Assembly (NCBI GenBank): GCA_017798145.1
Contig: CP059069.1
Location: 3,085,226-3,149,225 of the forward strand
Reading direction: 5' to 3'
Origin: Akkermansiaceae bacterium
GTDB taxonomy: Bacteria; Verrucomicrobiota; Verrucomicrobiia; Verrucomicrobiales; Akkermansiaceae
Length of the DNA: 64,000 bases
Every line of letters begins with the position of its first letter. Within the stretch, counting starts at the first letter, position 1. Shown here one piece after another: positions 17,610 to 25,856 of the stretch. The position numbers and the translations under genes were made by a program. A model generated the notes under the pieces. That model had not been told where the DNA came from and made no database searches. It saw only the letters and a program-made list of their open reading frames with translations.

Positions 17610-19655
17610 ATGAAGACCAAATTTTACGCACCAATTCTCATCACCATCGTCACGGCGAACCTCCCCGCACAGGAAGAGCCCATCGGGCTGCTCTCGACGC
17701 TTGTCGTGAAAGGCAAGTCCGACAGCCTGATCGGCGAGGCCGGCACCGCCTCCTTCGGCACCACGAACTATGAGGAGCTCCGCGAACGCCCCTACCTGCG
17801 GCGCGGCGAACTCCTGGAGGTCGTGCCCGGCGTCATCATCACCCAGCACTCCGGCGACGGGAAGGCGAACCAGTATTTCGTCCGTGGCTTCAACCTCGAC
17901 CACGGCACGGATTTCTCCATCGCGATGGACGGGCAGCCGGTGAACTTCGTCACCCACGCCCACGGCCAGGGCTACGCGGATCTCAATCCCCTCATCCCGG
18001 AGCTCGTCGAGAGCGTGGATTACTGGAAAGGGCCGTTCACCGGCCACCTCGGCGATCTCAGTACGGCGGGCGGCGCGAGGTTCAATTTCTTCGACACCCT
18101 GCCGCAGGGCATCGCCACGCTTGAGGTCGGCGAGCACAAATTTTTCCGCGGCCTCATCGCGGACACCATAGACCTCTCACGGTCGGGCGACCGCGAAGGC
18201 CTGACATACGCATTCGAATACAACCACTACGACGGCCCTTGGGAGCGGGAGGGCAACTCGCAGCGCATCAATGCGTTCCTGAAATATTTCAAGGAAAGCG
18301 GCCGGGACAGCTTCAGCCTCACGGCGATGGCGTACGATGCGGAGTGGGACTCCACCGACCAGATCCCGCGCCGACTCATCGAAAGCGGCGGGATTGGCCG
18401 CCTCGGGAATTTCGACAACAGCGTCCGCGGCGATTCCAGCCGCTACAGCCTCATGGGCGAGTGGAAGCGCGATGAGACCAACGGCAAGACCCACGCCGAT
18501 TTCTACGTCGGCAGATACGACCTGGACCTGTTTTCGAATTTCACCTACTTCCTAAGCGATCCGGCTAACGGCGACCAGTTCGAACAGGAGGACGGGCGCT
18601 GGTTCCTCGGCGGCGAGGTAAACCGCATGTGGGAGTATGGGAACGGCAGCACCTTCACCGTCGGGTTGCAGACCCGGCATGACTTCATGGACGGCATCGG
18701 CCTCTACAACACAGCCGCCACAAACCGCCTCGGTGCGGTGCGCGTCGATGATGTTTACCAGGGCAGCGCCGGCATCTACGCAGCCGCCGACCACAGCGTC
18801 AACGACTGGCTCCGCGTCCAGCCCTCACTGCGGGCGGACGGCTTCCATTTCGATGTGGACAGCGACAACCCCGCGAACTCCGGTGCCGAGACGGACGGGA
18901 TCATCAGCCCCAAGCTGAACCTGATCTTCGGCCCATGGGCGGATACGGAGTTCTACGCCAGCGCTGGCTTCGGCTTCCACTCGAACGATGCGCGCGGCAC
19001 CACACTCAGCATCGATCCGGTGACAGGCCTGCCCGCCGATCCCGCCGATCCGCTGGTTCGCACCTACGGCTTCGAGCTCGGTGCGCGGACGGAGGCAGTC
19101 GGAAACGTGGTCAGCGCGCTCTCCATCTTCTACCTGCACAGCGATTCCGAGCTGATCTACGTCGGGGATGCTGGCGCCGCAGAGGCGGGCCCCGCGACGG
19201 AGCGCTTCGGCATCGAGTGGGCGACGTATTGGAAGCCCAACGAATGGCTCACGTTCGACAACGAGCTAACTCTGAGCGAGGGCAGGCTGCTCGGCGTCGG
19301 CGGGGACGATGAGATCCCGGGTGCCGTCCCGATCACCATGAGCACCGGCGTGACCTTCGGCGAGGACGAGGGCTTCTACGGCACCCTGCGCTCCCGCTAT
19401 TTCAGCCCGCGCCCCCTCGTCGAGGACGGCAGCGTGGAGTCGCGCGCAAGCTGGCAGCTCAACGGCCGCCTCGGCTACCGCAAGGACAACTGGCAGATCG
19501 CCCTCGACGTGCTGAACATCCTCGGGCGCAAGGACAACGACATCGAATACTTCTACGAATCCCAGCTACCCGGCGAGCTGGCGGGCGTCGAGGACATCCA
19601 CCTCCACCCCGCCGAACCGCGCACGTTCCGGATCTCCTTCACGAGATATTTCTGA
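17610..19655 (+). CDS. TonB-dependent outer-membrane receptor
   Basis: The protein has 681 residues from the ATG at 17610 (MKTKFYAPILITIVTANLPAQ, signal peptide). The frame is open further upstream but looks non-coding there. A TonB-box-like stretch (STLVVKGK) lies near residue 28. The plug domain follows (YLRRGELLEVVPGVIITQHSGDGKANQYFVRGFNLDHGTDF...) and ends near STAGGARFNF. A 22-strand-type barrel runs to the terminal aromatic FRISFTRYF, the outer-membrane assembly signal. The substrate is unknown. The HupE-like neighbour suggests a transition metal, and the TonB operon just upstream would power it. Confidence 0.92.
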   Translation: MKTKFYAPILITIVTANLPAQEEPIGLLSTLVVKGKSDSLIGEAGTASFGTTNYEELRERPYLRRGELLEVVPGVIITQHSGDGKANQYFVRGFNLDHGTDFSIAMDGQPVNFVTHAHGQGYADLNPLIPELVESVDYWKGPFTGHLGDLSTAGGARFNFFDTLPQGIATLEVGEHKFFRGLIADTIDLSRSGDREGLTYAFEYNHYDGPWEREGNSQRINAFLKYFKESGRDSFSLTAMAYDAEWDSTDQIPRRLIESGGIGRLGNFDNSVRGDSSRYSLMGEWKRDETNGKTHADFYVGRYDLDLFSNFTYFLSDPANGDQFEQEDGRWFLGGEVNRMWEYGNGSTFTVGLQTRHDFMDGIGLYNTAATNRLGAVRVDDVYQGSAGIYAAADHSVNDWLRVQPSLRADGFHFDVDSDNPANSGAETDGIISPKLNLIFGPWADTEFYASAGFGFHSNDARGTTLSIDPVTGLPADPADPLVRTYGFELGARTEAVGNVVSALSIFYLHSDSELIYVGDAGAAEAGPATERFGIEWATYWKPNEWLTFDNELTLSEGRLLGVGGDDEIPGAVPITMSTGVTFGEDEGFYGTLRSRYFSPRPLVEDGSVESRASWQLNGRLGYRKDNWQIALDVLNILGRKDNDIEYFYESQLPGELAGVEDIHLHPAEPRTFRISFTRYF

Positions 19656-19733
19656 TGGGAATGGCAAACCGCCAGCCGGATGGCCTATGTGCTTCCCGGC
19701 GGGCGGAAATCCATGCATGGTTTCCGGGCAGAC

Positions 19734-20324
19734 ATGCCCCGCATCCCCATCGCCATGCTGATCCTCGCTTCCGCGGGTGCCGTTGCGCCCGCGTATTTCG
19801 CCTTGGGCTTCACCCACATCATCCCCCATGGCCCGGATCACATCCTTTTCATCCTCGCACTGTTTTTCCTGACTCGGAAACCCGCGGACCTGCTCTTCCA
19901 GCTCACCTTGTTCACCCTCGCCCACTCGCTCACCCTCGGCCTATCGCTCTACGGATTCATCGGCCTGCCGGAGGCGTTTGTGGAAACGGCCATCGCCCTG
20001 AGCATCGTTTTCGTAGCGGGGGAAAACCTCTGCAGGGAATCGCTCAGCCCGTGGCGTCCGTGGGTCGTCTTTGCCTCAGGACTTGTCCACGGCCTGGGTT
20101 TTGCAAACCACTTCCCCGCCATCCCCAGATCCGCCGGCGATTTCCTCCCCGCCATGTTCGGCTTCAACCTGGGCATCGAGTTCGGCCAGATCGCCGTCGT
20201 AGGCATCGCCTACGCCGCGGTCGCCGCCTGGTGGAAGCACGCCAGCTACCGCAACCGCATCGCAAGACCCGCTTCCGCAATCATCGCCCTCTCCGGCCTG
20301 TATTGGGCAGCCGTGGCATTCTGA
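19734..20324 (+). CDS. HupE/UreJ-like membrane protein, possible metal permease
   Basis: The protein has 196 residues from the ATG at 19734; in-frame ATGs at 19680 and 19713 are alternatives. It has about six membrane segments. The core motif LGFTHIIPHGPDHILFILALFFL is the HupE/UreJ signature (H..PHG.DH), and a second pair reads LVHGLGFANHF. Members of the wider family carry nickel or cobalt for hydrogenase or urease, and the branch resembling this one is often beside TonB receptors. No hydrogenase or urease is seen here, so the metal is not defined. Confidence 0.75.
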   Translation: MPRIPIAMLILASAGAVAPAYFALGFTHIIPHGPDHILFILALFFLTRKPADLLFQLTLFTLAHSLTLGLSLYGFIGLPEAFVETAIALSIVFVAGENLCRESLSPWRPWVVFASGLVHGLGFANHFPAIPRSAGDFLPAMFGFNLGIEFGQIAVVGIAYAAVAAWWKHASYRNRIARPASAIIALSGLYWAAVAF

Positions 20325-20373
20325 CCGGCCTCCTGGCCCATGCATCCAAAGAAAACCTTGCCAGCATAAAGAT

Positions 20374-20742
20374 ATGGAAACGCCACCACCCATGCTCCCA
20401 CAAGCCCCCCCGCCGCCAAGCGCCCGCTCGCAGGGCGACGAGCAACTCTGGATCGTCTTCTGCCACATCTCCCTCCTTCTGGGCATCGGGATCATACTCC
20501 CATTGGTCGTATACCTGGTGAAAAAGGACGAATCCCCACGCATCACCCACCACGCCAGGGAAGCTCTCAATTTCCATATTTCCGTCCTGATCTACTCGGT
20601 GGTCTGCGCGATCACCTGCATCGGCATCCCGCTCGTTCCCTTCATCGGCATCGCCGCCATGGTGCTATCCATCATCGCGGCGGTGAAAGCCTCGGATCCC
20701 TTCCCATACCGCTACCCCCTCACCCTGCGGCTGGTGAACTGA
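20374..20742 (+). CDS. DUF4870-like (Tic20-like) membrane protein
   Basis: The protein has 122 residues. After a Pro-rich cytoplasmic start come three membrane segments: WIVFCHISLLLGIGIILPLVVYLV, then FHISVLIYSVVCAITCIGIPLVPF, then IGIAAMVLSIIAAVKA. KKDESPRITHHAREALNFHIS between the first two is the mark of this family. The function is unknown. It lies 49 bases after the HupE-like gene and may share its transcript. Confidence 0.8.
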   Translation: METPPPMLPQAPPPPSARSQGDEQLWIVFCHISLLLGIGIILPLVVYLVKKDESPRITHHAREALNFHISVLIYSVVCAITCIGIPLVPFIGIAAMVLSIIAAVKASDPFPYRYPLTLRLVN

Positions 20743-20759
20743 CCTGGGGAAAGCCTCCA

Positions 20760-21710
20760 TCACCCCCGTAGCCATTTTTCGGGGACAGAATTCGCCGCGC
20801 CGAGGAGTGAGCCGACGACGGCTCCGCGGTGGCAGTTATCGCCGCCGCACATGGCGTTGGCGATGATGCCGGCGTCGAAATCGTCATGGTATTTCCACGC
20901 GAGGTAGAGCGAAGCGGGCATGGACTCGGCGATGTAACAGGCAGGGCTAAAGCGCTGGCCGATGACGTAGGTGTCCGGCTGCTCAGACCATTTCTCCGCC
21001 TTGGTTCCTGAGATCCAGTCACCGGCTTCCTTTTGGATGGCTTCGCGGAGAGGCATGCCTTCGCGGATGCGGAAAATGAGCCGAGCCAGAGTGTCCGCCG
21101 CGCGGAGGACGTTCTGGTGGGCGTGGGTGAGGCCTACGTGTTCTTTCACGGCGGCACGGAGTTCGGGGAGATCGAGTTCGCGAAGCACGAAACAAAGGGT
21201 GGGGACCTGCGCGAGGCCGCCGATGTGTTCGTCCTTGATCGAGCATTTTCGGGGTGGTTTTCCATTTGCGTAATGGGTGAAAAATCCACGGTGATATTCC
21301 TCGAGATAGGTGTCGCGGTGAGACCCCGGGGTGAGCATGAAATCGATGTAGTGCGCGAGCCACTCGTCGGGATCGTATCCGCCGTTTCGTCCGCAGAGGC
21401 GCACTAGCTCTGTGGCGAGCTGGAAGTTCAGGGTGTTTTCCCCAGCCTTGAGGAACTGGTGGTAATGGATGCCGCGCTGTCCCCAGTATTGCGCCTGGTC
21501 GTGGAGGATCTCGCCTTTCTCGTTGGGTGAGGTGTATTGGGAACGCCAGAGGATGGAGCCGGTGTGCGGGTTCTTCGGGGCGAGGTAGGAGGTGACCTCG
21601 CCGTATTCCGATTTCAGCGCTTCGCGGTCATAGTACCAGTGTACGGGCATGGCGAGGGCGTCGGCGATGAGGGAGCCGAGGTAGGCGTTTTGGAAGGTTG
21701 TTTCAGGCAT
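20760..21710 (-). CDS. ADP-ribosylglycohydrolase-family protein
   Basis: The protein has 316 residues from the ATG with complement at 21708-21710. The frame is open another 32 codons upstream, but that stretch includes a dispersed repeat. The N-terminal AYLGSLIADALAMPVHWYYD matches the Gly-Asp-Ala motif of the family. The C-terminal metal motif, normally GGDTDT, reads GGDNCHRGAVVGSLLGA, with Asp kept and the second Asp lost. Family members remove ADP-ribose from proteins or small molecules using two metal ions. With this altered site the reaction is uncertain. Confidence 0.8.
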   Translation of the reverse strand: MPETTFQNAYLGSLIADALAMPVHWYYDREALKSEYGEVTSYLAPKNPHTGSILWRSQYTSPNEKGEILHDQAQYWGQRGIHYHQFLKAGENTLNFQLATELVRLCGRNGGYDPDEWLAHYIDFMLTPGSHRDTYLEEYHRGFFTHYANGKPPRKCSIKDEHIGGLAQVPTLCFVLRELDLPELRAAVKEHVGLTHAHQNVLRAADTLARLIFRIREGMPLREAIQKEAGDWISGTKAEKWSEQPDTYVIGQRFSPACYIAESMPASLYLAWKYHDDFDAGIIANAMCGGDNCHRGAVVGSLLGAANSVPEKWLRG

Positions 21711-21781
21711 GGTTTTGGGGTCGGCAGTTGGGAGATCTATCGCCACAGAGTTGCAGAGGTACGCTTTGGTTGGGGGATTTT

Positions 21782-21893
21782 GACCACGGAGCACCCTGAA
21801 GGGCATGAAGGCACGGAGGACACAGAGGTTTTGGTTTCGTATCTCTACCTTTCGGAGGACTGGCTCTGTGTTCTCCGTGCTCTCTGTGGTTTG
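21782..21893. repeat. Paired ACCACAGAG/CACGGAG-type intergenic repeats in inverted order
   Basis: One copy at 21782-21828 reads in units such as GACCACGGAGCACC, GGCACGGAGGACACAGAGG. The second, at 21864-21893, is in inverse direction and reads CTCTGTGTTCTCCGTGC then TCTCTGTGGTTT. They sit between the ADP-ribosylglycohydrolase and the photolyase-like gene. The same unit family occurs at 13653-13679. Confidence 0.7.
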
Positions 21894-21905
21894 ACTCGTT
21901 TCATT

Positions 21906-23063
21906 TCAAATATCGGGGAAGAGATCGTTTTCGCGATGAGGTGCCAGTGATGCGTGGATTTTGGGAAGGGCGTCCTTCAGTTTGAAGAAGCCTGCGGTGG
22001 CGCGCGGCCAGAGGAGCCTGTCCCAGCTGCGGATGAAAATGTGCGTTATTGCGGGGACGGGATGGCTTTCCATGAAATCGCGTGTATGACCGACGGTGGG
22101 CTTGGAAATGACGATCGAGTCCAGTTTCTCCGCGCTGATCCAATCGTTTACGGAGCTCTGGAACGGGCCGTCGAGGCGGGTGCCTTGGGTGCGGTTCAAG
22201 GTGTCGTTGATTGCGCCGTCGAGGAATGCGGTGACGAGCTTTGTCGTTTTCAACGCGTCTGGCAGGTAGGCGGCGGTGGCGTGGATTTCACCGATTTCCT
22301 CGGGTGGCGGGGCGAGATCTTCGGGAAACATGAGATGGCCGATGCGACCCTGTGGCTTCGGGTTCGGAGGAAGATGCAGGGCTTGTCTTTCGAAGGATCG
22401 ATCCGCCGGGATGGGCGAGGCTGATTCGTCGAGTTGGCCGGCGGGATTGAACCTGCCGTTGGTGAATTTTTCGATGTTTGAGGCGCGGGCGAGGTAGTGC
22501 TTTCCGGGAGTGTGAAGGCCTGCGACCCAACGCCATGACAGCGTGTTCGCCGCAGGGTCGCCGTCTAGCAGGTGGCGTAGGAAAAAATCCGCGCCGAGCT
22601 GCCATGGGAGCTTCAAAGTGAAGATCCAGATCGAGGCGAACCACATCCGCGCGTGGTTGTGGATATAGCCGGTTTCGACCAACTCCCTTGCCCAGTGGTC
22701 AAAGCAGGCTATCCCGGTGTTCCCGGAAATCGCCGTATCATACTCATCCGATTTTTCGTGTTCCTCGATAGAGGAAAGGTAGTGGCTCCAAACATCCGGC
22801 CGCATCTCCAGCCAGCCTTTCCAATAGGTTCGCCACGCGATCTCCTGCAGGAACTTTTCCGCAGAGCGTGCGCTGTGGTTTTGTAGAACGGCGCGTGTGC
22901 ATTCCTCCTCGGTGACGAGGCGCGTGCGGATGTATGGGGACAGCTGAGAAACGCCATCGTGTTTCCTGATGCCGAGATCGAAGTTCCTGCGGCCTGCGTA
23001 TTTCGAGGCGAGCGGGACGAACTGCTCCAGCCGTTCGAGCGCGGCGGATCGTGTGGGAATCAT
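21906..23063 (-). CDS. Short photolyase/cryptochrome-like protein: FAD-binding domain without the usual N-terminal domain
   Basis: The protein has 385 residues from the ATG with complement at 23061-23063; an ATG 15 codons upstream is also possible. Residues 15-230 match the helical FAD-binding domain of the photolyase family: SQLSPYIRTRLVTEEE, FLQEIAWRTYWKGWLEMRP, TGYIHNHARMWFASIWIFTLKLPWQLGADFFLRHLLDGDPAANTLSWRWVAGLHT and GKHYLARASNIEKFT. The Rossmann-like antenna domain that normally comes first is absent. A C-terminal part of about 150 residues follows (VTAFLDGAINDTLNRTQ, DSIVISKPTVGHTRDFMES, IRSWDRLLWPRATAGFF) that I cannot name. It could be a light sensor or a repair enzyme. Confidence 0.8.
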   Translation of the reverse strand: MIPTRSAALERLEQFVPLASKYAGRRNFDLGIRKHDGVSQLSPYIRTRLVTEEECTRAVLQNHSARSAEKFLQEIAWRTYWKGWLEMRPDVWSHYLSSIEEHEKSDEYDTAISGNTGIACFDHWARELVETGYIHNHARMWFASIWIFTLKLPWQLGADFFLRHLLDGDPAANTLSWRWVAGLHTPGKHYLARASNIEKFTNGRFNPAGQLDESASPIPADRSFERQALHLPPNPKPQGRIGHLMFPEDLAPPPEEIGEIHATAAYLPDALKTTKLVTAFLDGAINDTLNRTQGTRLDGPFQSSVNDWISAEKLDSIVISKPTVGHTRDFMESHPVPAITHIFIRSWDRLLWPRATAGFFKLKDALPKIHASLAPHRENDLFPDI

Positions 23064-23154
23064 GGTGGCGGGCACCCCGGAAATTCGCGTGCGATCGGGT
23101 ACAGGCAACAGGAGATTTTCCCAAGGCGCTATTGCGGGGGAAATCCCCTCCGGA

Positions 23155-23910
23155 TCATTTCTCAGGCGCTGTGGTGGAAAGCACCTCGATGAGGTAGCGG
23201 AGTTCCTCGGCGGCTTCCTCCGTATCCTCCACAGTCTGGGAAATTTCCGCCAGCACGGCCTCCCGGAAGCTTGCCCGCAGCCGGTGGATCGCCACTTTCA
23301 GAGCTCCGGTGGTCATGCCGAGCGAGGCGGCGGCTTCGGCCTGGGAGAGGTTCCCGGTCTCTCCGATGAGCCAGGCCTTCAAGACTTCGAAATGGGCTTT
23401 CTTGCCCGCCCTTTCTAATGTGGTTTGGACGGCTTCCAGGCTGCGATCCATGATGGCGAGTGCCCATTGGCGGTCAAAATAGCTGTCCGGAACCGCTGCC
23501 GAGGGATCGGGGATCTGCCAACCGGGCGAAGTTTCCGGTCCGCCCGAATCAATCGACTCGACCACCACACCACCGCCGCGCTTCAGGCGTGCCTCGTTGC
23601 GTTTCGTCTCGGTGAGGAAATTTTTGAGCGCACCTAACAGGTAGGAACGGAAGCGGCCTTTCTCAGGGTTCGCCTTGTTCATCCCCGGCCTTGAAAGCAG
23701 TCGGCTGATGAATTCCTGGGTGATTTCCCGACTTTGGTCTTCGCTGCGACCCTCACGGCGGAGGAATTTGAAAACCGGCGTCCAGTAGGCTTCGCAAAGC
23801 TCACCGAGCGCGGCCTTCGCCTCAGGTGCATCCCCGCTTGCCCGCATGACCATCGTCCAGCGTGTGGTGAAAAACGCAGCGGATCCGCCGGGATGTTCTT
23901 TGCTGTTCAT
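23155..23910 (-). CDS. ECF-like RNA polymerase sigma factor of the kinase-linked type
   Basis: The protein has 251 residues from the ATG with complement at 23908-23910. It starts FFTTRWTMVMRASGDAPEAKAALGELCEAYWTPVFKFLRREG, the opening of the sigma factors that accompany Ser/Thr kinases in Planctomycetes and Verrucomicrobia. Region 2 continues through EITQEFISRLL and GRFRSYLLGALKNFL. Region 4 is LSQAEAAASLGMTTGALKVAIHRLRASF, a helix-turn-helix. It lies 32 bases after the kinase gene on the same strand, so the kinase probably controls it. Confidence 0.85.
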   Translation of the reverse strand: MNSKEHPGGSAAFFTTRWTMVMRASGDAPEAKAALGELCEAYWTPVFKFLRREGRSEDQSREITQEFISRLLSRPGMNKANPEKGRFRSYLLGALKNFLTETKRNEARLKRGGGVVVESIDSGGPETSPGWQIPDPSAAVPDSYFDRQWALAIMDRSLEAVQTTLERAGKKAHFEVLKAWLIGETGNLSQAEAAASLGMTTGALKVAIHRLRASFREAVLAEISQTVEDTEEAAEELRYLIEVLSTTAPEK

Positions 23911-23942
23911 TGGATATCCGATCGTGGCTGAGTTCCCGGCGA

Positions 23943-25508
23943 TCAGGCTGAATGCTGGTTGATGCTGTTGATCGTGCTGGTGATGGTTCGATACAAGAGG
24001 ATGAAGATGATGAGGTCGGCAATGCCTATCAAGGTCGCGATCCCAGGAATGAAGCCAACGATAAAGGAGAGCACAAAAAGGATGCCATAAGTCACCGCCA
24101 AGCCGTGCACATTCGTAACGTGGGATCTGCCGATGCCCCTTTGCCATGCAGTGAGGCTCTCGGCCAGCTTGGGCCAAGTCACGAAAGCCCAATAGAAGTT
24201 GTAGAACGGAACGAAGAGGAATCCTACGGCACTGGCAGGGGAGATAGCCCTGAAGTTTTCCGGAATGGCTTTCCAACACCTGTAATGGAGTATGCAGCAG
24301 AACACAATTGATGGAATGCCGATCGCCATGACAATGAGGGACATCGCCATCTTTTCGTCCGAACGACGCAGCTCCCCTGCCAGTGTCATCCCATCCATGA
24401 CAAGCGCCGCAATGAAGGTGAGGACGTAGAGGATGATCGTCGCTTTCAACGGGATCGGACGCCATGGAGTGTTGGATTCCGGCGGCGGAGTCGCAGAAGG
24501 TTCGCCCGAGGCGGGCGGACGAAGCGGTGGCGGCTCATTCCCACCGGAAGCTTTTGGCGCAACAGGCTTTGATCCAGTGATCGCCTCGACCCCCGTCTTC
24601 ACCTCGCCGACGTTCTGGAAACGGGCCTTCCTATCCTTTTCCAAGGCTCGCATGACAATCTCGTCGATGCGCGGATCCATAGGCGACCTCTCGGAAGGCG
24701 GCGCGAACCGCCCGATGGGCAGCTCCCGCGTGAGCAGTTCGTAGAAAACGACACCTAGCGAATAGATGTCGGCGCGCTGATCGATGTCGCCCGGTGTCTC
24801 GATTTGCTCGGGAGCCATGTAGTGGGGGCTGCCCAGTGCATAGCCGGGCATGGTCAGGGTGTAATCGTCCCGCTCATCCATGCCCACCAGTTTTGCGATC
24901 CCGAAATCCGCGATTTTCACCCGGCCGCGGGAATCGAGGAGGATGTTCTCCGGCTTGATGTCACGGTGCAAAACGCCTTCCTCGTGCGCAAATTTCAGGG
25001 CGGAGCAAACATCCTGGACGAGAGCGAGCGATTCCGCCGGGGTGAAGCTGGCCGCCCGCATGGCTTGGCGTAGGTTGACCCCCTCGACATATTCCATGAG
25101 GAGGAAACAGAAGGGGCCCTTGGAGCCGAAATCGAAGACCGTGACGATGTTCGGATGGTTGAGCCGGGCGAGAACGCGCGCCTCGCGGTTGAAGCGCTCC
25201 TCGAACGCCGGATCCTCAGCAAGATCGTGGGAGAGGATTTTCAATGCGACGAGCCTGTCGAGTTTCGGTTGGCGCACTTTGTAAACGGCACCCATTCCGC
25301 CGGCTCCGATCAGTTCGAGGATTTCCAGTTCGGGGAAGTGAGCCGCCACTTCCGCGACGGATGGCGGTGAGCTATTTGACCGGTGCGAACGGGCAACCGG
25401 AGTGGCGGACATTCCGGAAAAGACGCATTTCGGGCATAGCTTTTGCGGTGCGTCCTCGGGGATGGGGGCTCCGCATTTCGGGCAGTTGGATTCAGGTAGG
25501 TCGTTCAT
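23943..25508 (-). CDS. Membrane-associated Ser/Thr protein kinase with N-terminal zinc ribbon
   Basis: The protein has 521 residues. A zinc ribbon (CPKCGAP...LCPKC, residues 9-28) precedes a full Hanks-type kinase domain at about 62-325. The Gly loop is IGAGGMGAVYKV, with K90 in VALK, catalytic HRDIKPEN (D183, N188) and DFG (D201). A Pro-rich linker leads to four or five membrane segments (from about 370), including AVGFLFVPFYNFYWAFVTWPKLAESLTAW, a stretch seen in other PVC-group kinases. The kinase is therefore likely membrane-bound, with its catalytic domain in the cytoplasm. It is upstream of the sigma-factor gene in the same unit. Confidence 0.92.
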   Translation of the reverse strand: MNDLPESNCPKCGAPIPEDAPQKLCPKCVFSGMSATPVARSHRSNSSPPSVAEVAAHFPELEILELIGAGGMGAVYKVRQPKLDRLVALKILSHDLAEDPAFEERFNREARVLARLNHPNIVTVFDFGSKGPFCFLLMEYVEGVNLRQAMRAASFTPAESLALVQDVCSALKFAHEEGVLHRDIKPENILLDSRGRVKIADFGIAKLVGMDERDDYTLTMPGYALGSPHYMAPEQIETPGDIDQRADIYSLGVVFYELLTRELPIGRFAPPSERSPMDPRIDEIVMRALEKDRKARFQNVGEVKTGVEAITGSKPVAPKASGGNEPPPLRPPASGEPSATPPPESNTPWRPIPLKATIILYVLTFIAALVMDGMTLAGELRRSDEKMAMSLIVMAIGIPSIVFCCILHYRCWKAIPENFRAISPASAVGFLFVPFYNFYWAFVTWPKLAESLTAWQRGIGRSHVTNVHGLAVTYGILFVLSFIVGFIPGIATLIGIADLIIFILLYRTITSTINSINQHSA

Positions 25509-25856
25509 GTCAAAGATTCCTGAGCCGTTTCCGGGGCGAGGTTACAAAAGAACATTAGATTCACCGGCTATAGCGGTCGAATCCAAAGTTCCGGCGGTTG
25601 TTTTCAGGGGGACTTACAAGGCGATCAAGATCGTGGCAATAGAATCGCAAATGAACGCGAATCCTGGGCTTATTGATGGTGTTTGGTGAAGTCAGTCAAT
25701 CCGCCCAGGGCGAGCCCTGGCTTACAAGCTTGTCCCTGCGTGCAAGCCACGTATTGCGCCAGCCTTTGAACGGCGTTGATCCCGGTGGGGAAAAGCCGAT
25801 CCGGGCGGTGGCTGAATTTTCTGGAGACATCATATCTGTCACTTAGGGTGATTGCC
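25509..25856. other. Intergenic region, no gene recognised
   Basis: This is the divergent promoter region between the kinase and the amidohydrolase. It has a short hairpin, CAGGG-CGAG-CCCTG, near 25706-25720. The open frames inside it have no recognisable product. I saw no riboswitch, tRNA or repeat. Confidence 0.5.

Noticed and set aside
19656..19733. Cobalamin or other riboswitch before the HupE-like gene
   Set aside because: The region is G+C-rich and can fold, but it is too short and has no B12-box.
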